A DNA stretch of 64,000 nucleotides from Streptomyces sp. NWU339 (GTDB lineage: Bacteria > Actinomycetota > Actinomycetes > Streptomycetales > Streptomycetaceae): NCBI RefSeq assembly GCF_003143855.1, contig NZ_QFRK01000008.1, positions 111,061-175,060 of the forward strand, given 5' to 3'. The translations under genes and the position numbers were made by a program. Below the pieces are notes generated by a model. It searched no databases, had not been told where the DNA came from, and saw only the letters and a list, made by a program, of their open reading frames with translations. Every line of letters begins with the position of its first letter. The stretch's first letter is position 1. Positions 1-8,615 of the stretch are shown here, piece by piece.

Positions 1-1092
1 CGCCTCGAACCGCCCGAGGAGCAGGTCCTCGTCGACCCCGTGCGCAGCGGCCTCCCGCACCCGCTCGCGCAGCAGGTCGTACTGCACCCGGGCCGTCTGC
101 CGCAGCCCCAGCGACGCGTACAACTCGCCCAGCTCCAGCGCGTACTCCGGCCGCGGCTGCCGGGCCAGCGCCGCCCGGTAGGCGCCGATCGCCTCCGTGG
201 TCCGCCCGAGCGCGGCCAGCGCCCTGCCCTGCCCCGCCTGCGCCGCCCGCTGGTCCGGGTCGACCCGCAGCGCCTCCTGGAAGTGCCGCAGCGCGTCCTC
301 CCGGTCGCCGCGCTCCCAGGCCAGCTGCCCGGCCCGCTCCAGATAGCCGGCCCGCTCGGCCGGTTCCCCGGCTGCCGCGGCGGCGTCGGACAGCTGGGCC
401 GCAGCGTCCTCCCACAGGCCCTTGTCCCGGTACAGGGCGGCCGCCCGCGCCATCACGACCGGTCCCGACCGCAGCGCCTTCAGCCTGTCCAGCATCTTGC
501 CCGCCGCCTCGCCGTCGCCGAGTCCGGCACACGCCTCGATCAGCGGCGGATACGTCGTCCACCGCTTCGGCTCCAGCTTCAGCGCCCGTTCGCCCCACTC
601 GCGTGCGGCGGGGTAGTCGCGGCGCGCGTTCGCCAGCGCCGCCATTCCGCGCAGCGCCCCGGCGTTGCCCTTCGCCCGCACCTTCAGCGAGGTGCGCAGC
701 GCCTTCTCGGCCCGCGGGTAGTGCGCGGGGTCCGCCAGCCGCTGCCCCTGCTCCACCCGGGCCGTCCCGAGCACCGCCCAGGCCTCCGCGTCCTTCGGGT
801 GCTCCTTCAGATGCCGCTGCCGCTCCGCGATCAGGCTCTCCAGATCGGGCAGCGACAGGGACACGCCACCAGCCACCGCCGCCCGGGCCACCGCCGCCCG
901 GGCCGGCGCCCCCGGCGCCGGCTCCACAAGCCCGTCCGCCCCGCGCCCCCACGGCAGCAGCACCAGCACCCCGCCGATCACGGCGCACCCGGCCACCGAG
1001 CCGAGCAGCACCCGGTGGCTCACCCACCGACGGGTCCCGCCGTGCCCAGGGGTCTCGTCCCGCTCGCGGGTCTCTCGTGGCTTGTCGTCCAT
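1..1092 (-). CDS. TPR-repeat membrane-anchored protein (C-terminus outside window)
   Basis: A reading frame open to the window edge encodes at least 364 residues from an ATG at 1092. Residues 1-25 are charged, about 28-45 form one transmembrane helix (VLLGSVAGCAVIGGVLVLLP), and the rest is helical TPR-like sequence with repeated pairs such as EAWAVLGTARVEQG and REDALRHFQEALRVDP. This suggests a membrane-tethered scaffold with a TPR domain that binds an unknown partner. It is divergent from the FAD oxidase at 1215 across about 120 bp, so promoters are probably shared or back to back. No catalytic motif is visible and the function is unknown. Confidence 0.85.
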   Translation of the reverse strand, partial: MDDKPRETRERDETPGHGGTRRWVSHRVLLGSVAGCAVIGGVLVLLPWGRGADGLVEPAPGAPARAAVARAAVAGGVSLSLPDLESLIAERQRHLKEHPKDAEAWAVLGTARVEQGQRLADPAHYPRAEKALRTSLKVRAKGNAGALRGMAALANARRDYPAAREWGERALKLEPKRWTTYPPLIEACAGLGDGEAAGKMLDRLKALRSGPVVMARAAALYRDKGLWEDAAAQLSDAAAAAGEPAERAGYLERAGQLAWERGDREDALRHFQEALRVDPDQRAAQAGQGRALAALGRTTEAIGAYRAALARQPRPEYALELGELYASLGLRQTARVQYDLLRERVREAAAHGVDEDLLLGRFEA

Positions 1093-1214
1093 GGCGCACA
1101 CTGTGCGTCACATCATCTGCCGATACGACGAACCACGCTCCGGCTCACGACGGCTTACCACCGGGTGCCGTACGCGGGGTTCACACCGATGGCCCCGGGT
1201 GTCACGCTGTGATC

Positions 1215-2624
1215 ATGAGCCGTATCGAAGCGCGACGCGATGAAGAAACGGTGCCGGCCGACACCCTCGTCGACCGCCTGCTCGGCGGCCTGCCCCCCGG
1301 AGCGGTGCTCACCGACCCCGACATCACGGCCTCCTACGCCAACGACATGGCGAGCTTCTGCCCGGCCGGCAGCCCGGCGGTGGTCGTCCTGCCCCGCACG
1401 GTCGAACAGGTCCAGCACGTCATGCGCACCGCCACCGCACTGCGCGTCCCGGTCGTCCCGCAGGGCGCCCGCACCGGCCTGTCCGGCGCCGCCAACGCGA
1501 CCGACGGATGCATCGTGCTCTCCCTGACCAGGATGGACGCCATCCTGGAGATCAATCCCGTCGACCGGATCGCCGTCGTCGAACCCGGCGCCGTCAACGC
1601 CACCCTCTCCCGGGCCGTCGGCGAGCACGGCCTCTACTACCCGCCCGACCCCTCCAGCTGGGAGACGTGCACCATCGGCGGCAACATCGGCACCGCCTCC
1701 GGCGGGCTGTGCTGCGTGAAGTACGGGGTCACCGCCGAGTACGTACTCGGCCTCGACGTGGTCCTCGCCGACGGACGTCTGATGTCCACCGGCCGCCGCA
1801 CCGCCAAGGGCGTCGCCGGATACGACCTGACCCGCCTGTTCGTCGGTTCCGAGGGTTCCCTCGGCATCGTCGTGCGCGCGATCCTCGCCCTGCGGCCCAA
1901 ACCGCCCGAGCAGCTCGTCCTGGCCGCCGAGTTCGCCTCCGGCGCCGCCGCCTGTGACGCCGTGTGCCGCATCATGGCCGGCGGACACGTCCCCTCGCTC
2001 CTCGAACTCATGGACCGCACCACGGTCAAGGCCGTCAACGACATGGCCCACATGGGCCTCCCCGAGAGCACCGAGGCACTGCTGCTCGCCGCGTTCGACA
2101 CCACCGACCCCACCGCCGACCTCGCCGCCCTCGGCGCGCTCTGCGAGGCCGCCGGCGCCACCCAGGTCGTACCGGCCGAGGACACCGCCGAGTCCGAACT
2201 GCTGCTCAAGGCCCGGCGGCTGTCCCTGCCCGCGTTGGAGGCGGTCAAGGGCACCACGATGATCGACGACGTGTGCGTGCCCCGCTCCCGGCTCGGCGAA
2301 CTCATCGACGGCGTCGAGCGGATCTCCGAGAAGTACCGGCTCACCATCGGCGTCGTCGCCCACGCGGGGGACGGCAACACCCACCCGACGGTCTGCTTCG
2401 ACGCCCAGGACCCCGAGGAGTCGCGCCGCGCCCGCGAGTCCTTCGACGAGATCATGGCCCTCGGCCTGGAACTCGGCGGCACCATAACCGGCGAGCACGG
2501 CGTCGGCGTCCTGAAGAAGGAGTGGCTGGCACGCGAGATCGGCCCGGTGGGCCTGGAGATGCAGCGGGCCGTCAAACGGACCTTCGACCCGCTGAACCTC
2601 CTGAACCCGGGCAAGCTCTTCTGA
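1215..2624 (+). CDS. FAD-binding oxidase, GlcD / D-lactate dehydrogenase type
   Basis: The protein has 469 residues, normal for the GlcD/D-2-hydroxyacid dehydrogenase family. The N-terminal half is a PCMH-type FAD-binding domain (PRTVEQVQHVM, QGARTGLSGAA, GGNIGTASGG). The C-terminal FAD-oxidase domain carries HAGDGNTHP and GTITGEHGVG-LKK, the conserved histidines and glutamate near the flavin. It probably oxidises a 2-hydroxyacid such as glycolate or D-lactate to the 2-oxoacid; the substrate cannot be read from sequence. The ATG at 1215 is preferred because the frame upstream is low-complexity shadow sequence antisense to the TPR gene. It appears monocistronic, with no GlcE or GlcF partner nearby. 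Confidence 0.9.
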   Translation: MSRIEARRDEETVPADTLVDRLLGGLPPGAVLTDPDITASYANDMASFCPAGSPAVVVLPRTVEQVQHVMRTATALRVPVVPQGARTGLSGAANATDGCIVLSLTRMDAILEINPVDRIAVVEPGAVNATLSRAVGEHGLYYPPDPSSWETCTIGGNIGTASGGLCCVKYGVTAEYVLGLDVVLADGRLMSTGRRTAKGVAGYDLTRLFVGSEGSLGIVVRAILALRPKPPEQLVLAAEFASGAAACDAVCRIMAGGHVPSLLELMDRTTVKAVNDMAHMGLPESTEALLLAAFDTTDPTADLAALGALCEAAGATQVVPAEDTAESELLLKARRLSLPALEAVKGTTMIDDVCVPRSRLGELIDGVERISEKYRLTIGVVAHAGDGNTHPTVCFDAQDPEESRRARESFDEIMALGLELGGTITGEHGVGVLKKEWLAREIGPVGLEMQRAVKRTFDPLNLLNPGKLF

Positions 2625-2663
2625 ACGGCCGCTGCCCGCACCGCCTTTCCCCACCGCACCGGT

Positions 2664-2679
2664 ACGAAAGATTTTTCGT
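2664..2679. terminator. AT-rich hairpin downstream of the FAD oxidase
   Basis: ACGAAA (2664-2669) and TTTCGT (2674-2679) flank a GATT loop about 40 bp after the oxidase stop. The small AT-rich palindrome stands out in this GC-rich sequence. The stem is short, so termination is an inference. Confidence 0.35.
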
Positions 2680-2798
2680 CGCGGTACCAGATCGGCGCCC
2701 GAAAGGGGTGGGTCCGGCCGGACGGGCGGTGGTGCTTGCGCCCGTCTGATAGATGTGGTCCCCCCGACCCACCTTCGAGCAGATACGGGACGACGGAC

Positions 2799-4229
2799 AT
2801 GAGCGCCCCAACCCCGGCCCCCGGCGACGACACGCCGCGCGAAGGCTATTACCCGGACCCGTCCATTCCCGGGTATGTCCGGTACTGGAACGGTGCCGCC
2901 TGGGTGCCGGGCACGAGCCGTCCGGCGCCGGAGGGCGGCGGCGCCCCCCTGGCGCCGGCGGCGTCCTCCGGTACGGCGGCTGCCGGCACCGCCCCGGCGG
3001 TGCCCTCCGTAGAGGAGACCGGCCCGCACTTCTTCGACGAGGACCCGACCGACGAACCGGCCCCGTCCCCGTCCGCTTCCCCTTCTTCGTCCCCTTCCGC
3101 TTCTTCCCCGGTTCCCGCCCCGGCCGACTCCCAGCACGGCAGCCGGCCCGAGCCCGCCTCCGCCTGGGGCGCCGACCGCTCCCGCCAGTCGGGCTTCGGC
3201 AGCGACCAGGACCGCCGGGTCTCCTGGGGCGCGGACCCGAGAGTGCCGCACGCCCCCGGTCCGGCGGCCGGCCCGAACGCCAGTGGGACGCCCACGGACA
3301 ACGAGTTCGTGTTCCGCCCGCCGACGGCGAAGCCGCCCGCAGCGCCCGCCGCCCCTTCGGGGTCCGCCCCGTCCTCCGGCGGTGTTCCGGCGGACGAGGG
3401 CACCATGACCTTCCGCGCCGTCGGCCCGCGCAAGGGTTCGCCCGGGGGGCCCGGTTTCGGGGCCGGCAAGGCGGCCGCCGCGCGCGCCGCCCGCGCCGCC
3501 TCCGCCCAGGCGGAGAACGGGAGTTCGGCCGTCCCTCCGCAAGCCGTCGCTCCGACTCCTGCCCCCGCCCCTGCCCCTGCCGCCGCTCCGGCCCCGGCAG
3601 CCGGGCCGCTGTCGAGTGGCCCCGGTGGGGGGCAGTCCTCCTGGGCGCAGCAGGTGCACCGGCTCACGGACGGGGACGAGCGGCCGCCCGCGCCGTGGAA
3701 GCCACCGGTCGAGGACGTGTTCCAGGCCGCCGCCAGGCGCCAGGCGTCGGCCCGGCCCGCGGGGCTCGGCAAGCGGCTGGCCGCGCGGCTGCTGGACACG
3801 GCCCTGCTCGGCGGGGTCACCGCGGTGGCCGCCGTGCCGCTCGGCATCGCGGCGGTGGACCACATCGAAGCGAAGATCGACGCGGCCAAACTGTCCGGCG
3901 AGACCGTCACGGTGTGGCTGCTCGACGGCACCACGTCGGTCTACCTCGGCATCGTCCTCGCCGTCCTCCTGGTCGGCGGTGTCCTCTACGAGGTGCTGCC
4001 CACCGTCAGATGGGGCCGCACCCTGGGCAAGAAGCTGCTGGGACTCGAAGTACGGGACATCGAGGGACACGAGGCGCCGGAGTGGGGTGCGGCCCTGCGC
4101 CGTTGGCTGGTCTACAGCATCCCCGGACTGCTCGTCATCGGTGTGGTGGGCGTCCTGTGGTGTCTGTTCGACAAGCCGTGGCGGCAGTGCTGGCACGACA
4201 AGGCCGCGCACACGTTCGTCGCGGGCTAG
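2799..4229 (+). CDS. DUF2510 and RDD-domain membrane protein
   Basis: The 476-residue protein has three parts. An N-terminal DUF2510 motif (GYYPDPS...YWNGAAW, about residues 13-35) is followed by a long Pro/Ala/Ser-rich linker to about residue 320. A C-terminal RDD domain has three hydrophobic segments, with KRLAARLLDTALLGG opening it and GRTLGKKLLGL in the middle. RDD proteins are integral membrane proteins of mostly unknown role; transport or envelope functions have been proposed. It is followed 103 bp later by a second RDD gene. The start is an ATG followed by a family-typical N-terminus. Confidence 0.85.
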   Translation: MSAPTPAPGDDTPREGYYPDPSIPGYVRYWNGAAWVPGTSRPAPEGGGAPLAPAASSGTAAAGTAPAVPSVEETGPHFFDEDPTDEPAPSPSASPSSSPSASSPVPAPADSQHGSRPEPASAWGADRSRQSGFGSDQDRRVSWGADPRVPHAPGPAAGPNASGTPTDNEFVFRPPTAKPPAAPAAPSGSAPSSGGVPADEGTMTFRAVGPRKGSPGGPGFGAGKAAAARAARAASAQAENGSSAVPPQAVAPTPAPAPAPAAAPAPAAGPLSSGPGGGQSSWAQQVHRLTDGDERPPAPWKPPVEDVFQAAARRQASARPAGLGKRLAARLLDTALLGGVTAVAAVPLGIAAVDHIEAKIDAAKLSGETVTVWLLDGTTSVYLGIVLAVLLVGGVLYEVLPTVRWGRTLGKKLLGLEVRDIEGHEAPEWGAALRRWLVYSIPGLLVIGVVGVLWCLFDKPWRQCWHDKAAHTFVAG

Positions 4230-4332
4230 AACCTTTTCCGCCAGACCTTTTCTGACGGATCGTCCCGGCGCCGGTACTCCGGACGGCGGCTCGCCGGATG
4301 CGATGCCGGGGGGTTCGCGGTCGACTCGGGCC

Positions 4333-5013
4333 ATGAGCACCGAACCGCCCCCCGGCTCCGGTCAGCAGCCGCCGGACGACGACCCGTTCAAGAAACACCC
4401 CCCGCCCGGCAGCCAGCCCCCGCCGCACCAGGGCGAGGGCGGCGGTGGTCCGTACGGTGGTGGCGGCGGTCCGTACGGTGGCGGTGGCGGAAGCCCGTAC
4501 GACGGTGGCGGTGACCAGGGCGGTGGCAGCCCCTACGGGCCCGGCCCCACCGATCCCCTCGCAGGCATGCCGCCGCTCGCCGACAGCGGCAAACGCACCC
4601 TCGCCCGCATCATCGACATGATCCTCGTGGGCATCGTCGTCTGGCTGCTCACCTGGCCCTTCGGGGTGAGCGAGTACAACGTGAACGGCGACCAGATCAA
4701 CGCGGGGAAGTCCCTCGTCCAGTCCCTCGTCGTCGCGGTCCTCTACATCGCCTACGACACGTTCATGACGGCCCGTACGGGTCAGACCCTCGGCAAGAAG
4801 TGGCTGAAACTGAGGGTGGCCGACCTGTCCGACGGCGCGACCCCGTCCACGCAGACGTCACTGATCCGGGCCGCCGTGCTCTGGCTGCCGTTCGCGTTCT
4901 GCTGTGCCTGCGTCTGGACCGTGATCGCGGGCGGCTGGAGCTTCTTCGACCGGCCCTACAAGCAGGGCCTGCACGACAAGGCGGCCAAGACGGTGGTGGT
5001 GAGCACCGGATGA
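4333..5013 (+). CDS. RDD-domain membrane protein with Gly-rich N-terminus
   Basis: The 226-residue protein begins with about 85 residues of Pro/Gly-rich low-complexity sequence, including repeated GGGGPYGG units. A RDD domain follows, with DSGKRTLARIIDMILVGIVV and GQTLGKKWLKLRV as hallmark segments and three to four membrane spans. It lies in the same orientation as the preceding RDD gene and ends in FDRPYKQGLHDKAAKTVVV, close to the end of its neighbour (FDKPWRQCWHDKAAHTFVA). The two look like paralogues with different N-terminal extensions. Function is unknown. Confidence 0.85.
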   Translation: MSTEPPPGSGQQPPDDDPFKKHPPPGSQPPPHQGEGGGGPYGGGGGPYGGGGGSPYDGGGDQGGGSPYGPGPTDPLAGMPPLADSGKRTLARIIDMILVGIVVWLLTWPFGVSEYNVNGDQINAGKSLVQSLVVAVLYIAYDTFMTARTGQTLGKKWLKLRVADLSDGATPSTQTSLIRAAVLWLPFAFCCACVWTVIAGGWSFFDRPYKQGLHDKAAKTVVVSTG

Positions 5014-5028
5014 CACCGGGCCGACCAG

Positions 5029-5097
5029 GGCCTGTCCGGCGGATCGGCGCGGATGTGGCGCCGTCGGTTTCCTGCGCCCTGATCCGCCGGACAGGCC
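5029..5097. terminator. Large hairpin between convergent genes
   Basis: GGCCTGTCCGGCGGATC (5029-5045) is perfectly complementary to 5081-5097, giving a 17-bp stem. The 35-nt loop itself contains GGCGC/GCGCC arms. It lies between the convergent RDD gene and the minus-strand gene ending at 5120, so it probably serves as a bidirectional terminator. Palindromes of this sort are dispersed in Streptomyces chromosomes. Confidence 0.75.
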
Positions 5098-5119
5098 TGG
5101 AGGCCGGCCGGGCACGGTG

Positions 5120-5413
5120 TCAGGAAACGGCTCGCTCCCGCACCGCCTCGCGGGCCGGCGCGGCTGCCGGTGACGGCACGATCGCCCGTACCGGCTCCTG
5201 CGGCGCGGGCCGTGTCACGGGGGCGGGGCGGGCGGGCTCGGAGAGCGGCACCGTCATGGCCACCAGCAGTCCGAGGGCGAGTGCCGCGATGACGACGAGC
5301 GCGATACCCACGCCCGAACTCGTCTGTGACAACAGCAGCATGACGAAGGTCGAGAAGACCACGGTGCACGAACCGTAGGCGAGCTGAGCGACAGTCGGAC
5401 GGGGCATGGCCAT
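5120..5413 (-). CDS. Small two-helix membrane protein, hypothetical
   Basis: A 97-residue product with two adjacent hydrophobic helices (about residues 12-28 and 34-52) and a Pro/Ala-rich cytoplasmic or extracytoplasmic tail. The start may be MAMPRP or the in-frame ATG two codons later. No enzymatic motif is visible. It is convergent with the RDD gene and separated from the protease gene by a 359-bp intergenic region. Small proteins of this shape are common conserved hypotheticals in Streptomyces. Confidence 0.7.
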   Translation of the reverse strand: MAMPRPTVAQLAYGSCTVVFSTFVMLLLSQTSSGVGIALVVIAALALGLLVAMTVPLSEPARPAPVTRPAPQEPVRAIVPSPAAAPAREAVRERAVS

Positions 5414-5627
5414 CGTGTCCTCGGAAGTCGGGGGCTGTCGGCCTGGCTTTCCACCGGCTCAACGGTGTGCCGCCAAGCGACTCTAACCGCGAGAGTGCCC
5501 GAGCGGAACGCACAGTAAGCGTGACCTGACCGACAGGGCCGGTGCACAGGGGGCGCACGGAGTCATATGCCGTCCACAAAGCCGCGCCCGAGGTCCGCGA
5601 AGGGAACCGTGTCCCCGCATAATGCAG

Positions 5628-5692
5628 TTGACCTGTTCAAGTCAAGGTCTGTTTTTTCTGCTGAACCTTTAGTCAAATGTGGTCACTTGACT
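5628..5692 (+). promoter_or_regulatory. Array of TTGAC/GTCAA inverted repeats upstream of the M6 protease
   Basis: TTGAC (5628-5632) and GTCAA (5641-5645) form one inverted repeat with an 8-nt spacer. AGTCAA (5671-5676) and TTGACT (5687-5692) form a second with a 10-nt spacer. An AT-rich stretch (GTTTTTTCTG) lies between them. They end about 80 bp before the GTG start and stand out as unusually AT-rich for this genome. A two-site regulator operator with an overlapping promoter is the likeliest reading. The rest of the 5414-5627 gap shows nothing definite. Confidence 0.5.
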
Positions 5693-5772
5693 ACACGCGT
5701 TGATCACGTGTGCGCGACCATCCATCACCCGGACCCTGCTTTCGCGCGCACGAACGCGGGAGGGGATCTCAA

Positions 5773-8133
5773 GTGACCAGTAGACCCTGGACGTTCAGAG
5801 CGGCCGCGACGGGCGTGGCGCTCGCGGCGGTCACCGCCACCTGCTCTGCGTTCACCGTGGCCCAGGCCGACACGACCGACCGGGCCGACCGGCCCGCCAC
5901 CGTGGACCGACAGGACCCGGCGGAGTACAACCACGTGGAGCACGACCTCGCGGGGCCGCTCTCCAAGACGCAGGCGGCGCAGCGCGAAGAGGCCCTGAAC
6001 CAGGTCATATCCGGCCAGGCGGCGGTCAAGGACCGGAACGGTTCGAAGGTCGTCGAGCTCAAGGGCAAGGGCAAGAAGGGCACCGGCAAGTACGTCGAGC
6101 TCGGCCGCGAGAAGACCGACAAGATCTTCACGATCCTGGTCGAGTTCGGCGACAAGATCGACAGCCGCTACGGCGGTACCCGCGGCCCGCTGCACAACGA
6201 GATCGCCGAGCCGGACCGCAGGGTGGACAACTCCACCGCGTGGCAGGCGGACTACGACCAGAAGCACTTCGAGGACATGTACTTCGGCACCGGCAAGGGT
6301 GTCGAGTCGGTCAAGACGTACTTCGAGAAGCAGTCCTCGGGCCGTTACTCGGTCGAGGGCGCGGTCTCCGACTGGGTCAAGGTTCCCTACAACGAGGCCC
6401 GTTACGGCTCCAACAAGTGTGTTCCCGACAACTGCGCCTGGTACGTGGTGCAGGACGGCGTCAACGCCTGGGTCGACGACCAGAAGGCGGCCGGCCGGAC
6501 CGGCGCCGAGATCAGGGCCGATCTCGCCGAGTACGACCAGTGGGACCGCTACGACTTCGACGGCGACGGCGACTTCAACGAGCCCGACGGCTACATCGAC
6601 CACTTCCAGATCGTGCACGCCGGTGAGGACGAGTCCGCCGGCGGCGGCGCCCAGGGCGAGGACGCGATCTGGGCCCACCGCTGGTACGCCTTCGGCACCG
6701 ACGCCGGCGCCACCGGGCCCGAGCAGAACAAGCTCGGCGGCACCCAGATCGGCGACACCGGCGTCTGGGTCGGCGACTACACCATCCAGCCGGAGAACGG
6801 CGGACTCGGCGTCTTCGCCCACGAGTACGGCCACGACCTCGGTCTGCCGGACCACTACGACACCGCGGGCGGTGAGAACTCCACCGGCTTCTGGACCCTG
6901 ATGTCCTCCGGCTCCTGGCTCGGCACCGGCAAGAACGAGATCGGTGACCTGCCCGGCGACATGACCGCCTGGGACAAGCTCCAGCTGGGCTGGCTGGACT
7001 ACGACACGGCCAAGGCCGCGACGAAGTCGAAGCACAAGCTGGGCCCCGCCGAGTACAACACCCGTGACAAGCAGGCCCTCGTGGTCGAGCTGCCCGAGAA
7101 GGCGGTCACCACCGAGGTCGTCGTCCCGGCCGAGGGCGAGACCCAGTGGTGGAGCGGCAGCGGTGACGACCTGAGGAACACGCTGACCCGTTCGGTGGAC
7201 CTCACCGGCAAGGCGTCGGCCGAGCTGACCCTCGACGGCTGGTACGAGATCGAGTCCGACTACGACTTCCTCTACGCCGAGGTCTCGACCGACGACGGCG
7301 CCAACTGGACCGCCCTGGACGGCACGGTGGACGGCCGGCCGATCCCGCGCGACGGCAGCGACAAGCCGGCCCTGCACGGCACGGTCGACGGCTACAAGCC
7401 GCTGGCGTACCCGCTGGACGCCTACGCCGGTCAGCAGATCGACCTGCGCTTCCGCTACCAGACCGACGGCGGACTGGCGATGAAGGGCTTCGCGGCCGAC
7501 CGGATCTCGGTGACGGCGGACGGCGCCGCCCTGTTCACGGACAACGCGGAGACCGCGGACGCCGCCTGGACGGCGAAGGGCTTCTCCCGCATCGGAGCGT
7601 CCTTCACCAAGGACTACGCGCAGTACTACATCGCCGAGAACCGCCAGTACGTGTCGTACGACAAGACGTTGAAGGTCGGCCCGTACAACTTCGGCTTCGC
7701 GAACAGCCGTCCGGACTGGGTGGAGCACTTCCCGTACCAGAACGGCCTGTTGATCTGGAAGTGGGACACCTCCCAGGCCGACAACAACACCAGCCGCCAC
7801 CCGGGCAAGGGCCTGATCCTGCCGGTCGACTCGCACCCGACCGCGCTGAAGTGGTCCGACGGCACGCTGATGCGCAACCGCATCCAGACGTACGACGCGC
7901 CGTTCAGCACGTTCCGCACGGACGGCATCACGCTGCACAAGAACGGCGTCGCGACCAAGATCCGTTCCTCGAAGGGGGTGCCGGTCTTCAACGACCGGAC
8001 GAACACCTACTACGACGAGACGAACCCGACCGGTGGTGTCCAGATCACTGACACCAACACCAAGATCAAGATCGTCAAGGAGCCCGGAAACGGCTCGACG
8101 GTCCACCTCGAGGTGGACCGCGCGACGAAGTAA
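5773..8133 (+). CDS. Secreted M6-family (immune inhibitor A-like) metalloprotease
   Basis: The 786-residue precursor has a signal peptide (basic start, hydrophobic core about residues 9-28, cleavage near AQA-DT) and a propeptide to about residue 110. The M6 catalytic domain has the zinc motif HEYGHDLGLPDH, with H350, E351 and H354 and the third ligand region just after. A later beta-rich domain (about residues 440-580) resembles the immune inhibitor A-like C-terminal module. Such proteases degrade extracellular proteins. The GTG at 5773 is chosen because GGGAGGGGAT lies just upstream and the signal peptide begins there. It is followed by its own terminator, so it is probably monocistronic, likely under control of the inverted repeats at 5628-5692. 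Confidence 0.92.
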   Translation: MTSRPWTFRAAATGVALAAVTATCSAFTVAQADTTDRADRPATVDRQDPAEYNHVEHDLAGPLSKTQAAQREEALNQVISGQAAVKDRNGSKVVELKGKGKKGTGKYVELGREKTDKIFTILVEFGDKIDSRYGGTRGPLHNEIAEPDRRVDNSTAWQADYDQKHFEDMYFGTGKGVESVKTYFEKQSSGRYSVEGAVSDWVKVPYNEARYGSNKCVPDNCAWYVVQDGVNAWVDDQKAAGRTGAEIRADLAEYDQWDRYDFDGDGDFNEPDGYIDHFQIVHAGEDESAGGGAQGEDAIWAHRWYAFGTDAGATGPEQNKLGGTQIGDTGVWVGDYTIQPENGGLGVFAHEYGHDLGLPDHYDTAGGENSTGFWTLMSSGSWLGTGKNEIGDLPGDMTAWDKLQLGWLDYDTAKAATKSKHKLGPAEYNTRDKQALVVELPEKAVTTEVVVPAEGETQWWSGSGDDLRNTLTRSVDLTGKASAELTLDGWYEIESDYDFLYAEVSTDDGANWTALDGTVDGRPIPRDGSDKPALHGTVDGYKPLAYPLDAYAGQQIDLRFRYQTDGGLAMKGFAADRISVTADGAALFTDNAETADAAWTAKGFSRIGASFTKDYAQYYIAENRQYVSYDKTLKVGPYNFGFANSRPDWVEHFPYQNGLLIWKWDTSQADNNTSRHPGKGLILPVDSHPTALKWSDGTLMRNRIQTYDAPFSTFRTDGITLHKNGVATKIRSSKGVPVFNDRTNTYYDETNPTGGVQITDTNTKIKIVKEPGNGSTVHLEVDRATK

Positions 8134-8158
8134 ATAGCGTTTTCGCAGGTCAGAGCGT

Positions 8159-8194
8159 GATCGGCGGTAACCCCCTGGCGGGTTGCCGCCGATC
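8159..8194 (+). terminator. Terminator of the M6 protease gene
   Basis: GATCGGCGGTAACC and GGTTGCCGCCGATC pair over 14 bp with one G-U pair around an 8-nt loop. The hairpin begins 25 bp after the protease stop. The downstream U-run is weak, as is common in Streptomyces. Confidence 0.8.
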
Positions 8195-8247
8195 CGTGTT
8201 TAGGTGCGTCCTGTGGCTTTCTTATTGACACCTGGTCCGACGGGGGT

Positions 8248-8601
8248 ATGACATCCATGGCCGCAGGAGGTTTCTGCAAGCTGCCGAACGGCACCGTGGT
8301 GGTGGCGCTGAACCTGCCCAGCCCCGCCGCCGGTCCCGCCGGCTCGGTGCGCTTCCTCGTGCACGCGGGCAACCGGGCGCGCGCCCTGACCAGGCTGCGC
8401 AACCTGGGCCTGCGCGCCGTCTACCTGCGGGGCAACGCGGCCCCGCCGAGCCCCGACGAGATCACCGCGGTACTGCACCATCCCGACGGGCTCATATGGC
8501 GCACGGCACCCGGCAGCGGCGTCCTGACCGGCACCGCACCGGCCGTGGAGCTGTGGCATCCGATCAGGGCACTGCTCAGGAGCCCCACGGCCTCCGCCTG
8601 A
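8248..8601 (+). CDS. Conserved hypothetical protein
   Basis: A 117-residue soluble protein starting MTSMAAGGFCKLPNG, with no signal peptide or recognised domain. Codon use fits a real gene. The start is uncertain. A TTGACA box (8225-8230) followed by TATGAC (8247-8252) looks like a promoter whose transcript would begin around 8258, which favours the second ATG at 8257 and a leaderless message. The gene is convergent with pncA, with only 14 bp between stops. No function can be proposed. Confidence 0.65.
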   Translation: MTSMAAGGFCKLPNGTVVVALNLPSPAAGPAGSVRFLVHAGNRARALTRLRNLGLRAVYLRGNAAPPSPDEITAVLHHPDGLIWRTAPGSGVLTGTAPAVELWHPIRALLRSPTASA

Positions 8602-8615
8602 CCCTGCGGTCCCGG

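Noticed and set aside
1155..4340. A 1061-codon minus-strand open frame
   Set aside because: It is antisense to the FAD oxidase and the first RDD gene, is Arg/Gly-rich with no domain, and reflects high-GC codon bias.
4437..4512. Tandem GGTGG/TCCGTACGG repeats
   Set aside because: They encode the Gly/Pro/Tyr-rich linker of the second RDD protein, not a CRISPR array or separate element.
5725..8106. A 793-codon minus-strand open frame
   Set aside because: It is a shadow of the M6 protease gene on the opposite strand, Val/Leu/Arg-rich and featureless.
8101..8118. Perfect 18-bp palindrome GTCCACCTCGAGGTGGAC
   Set aside because: It lies within the last codons of the M6 protease gene and encodes VHLEVD. 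A clear terminator follows, so no separate function is proposed.
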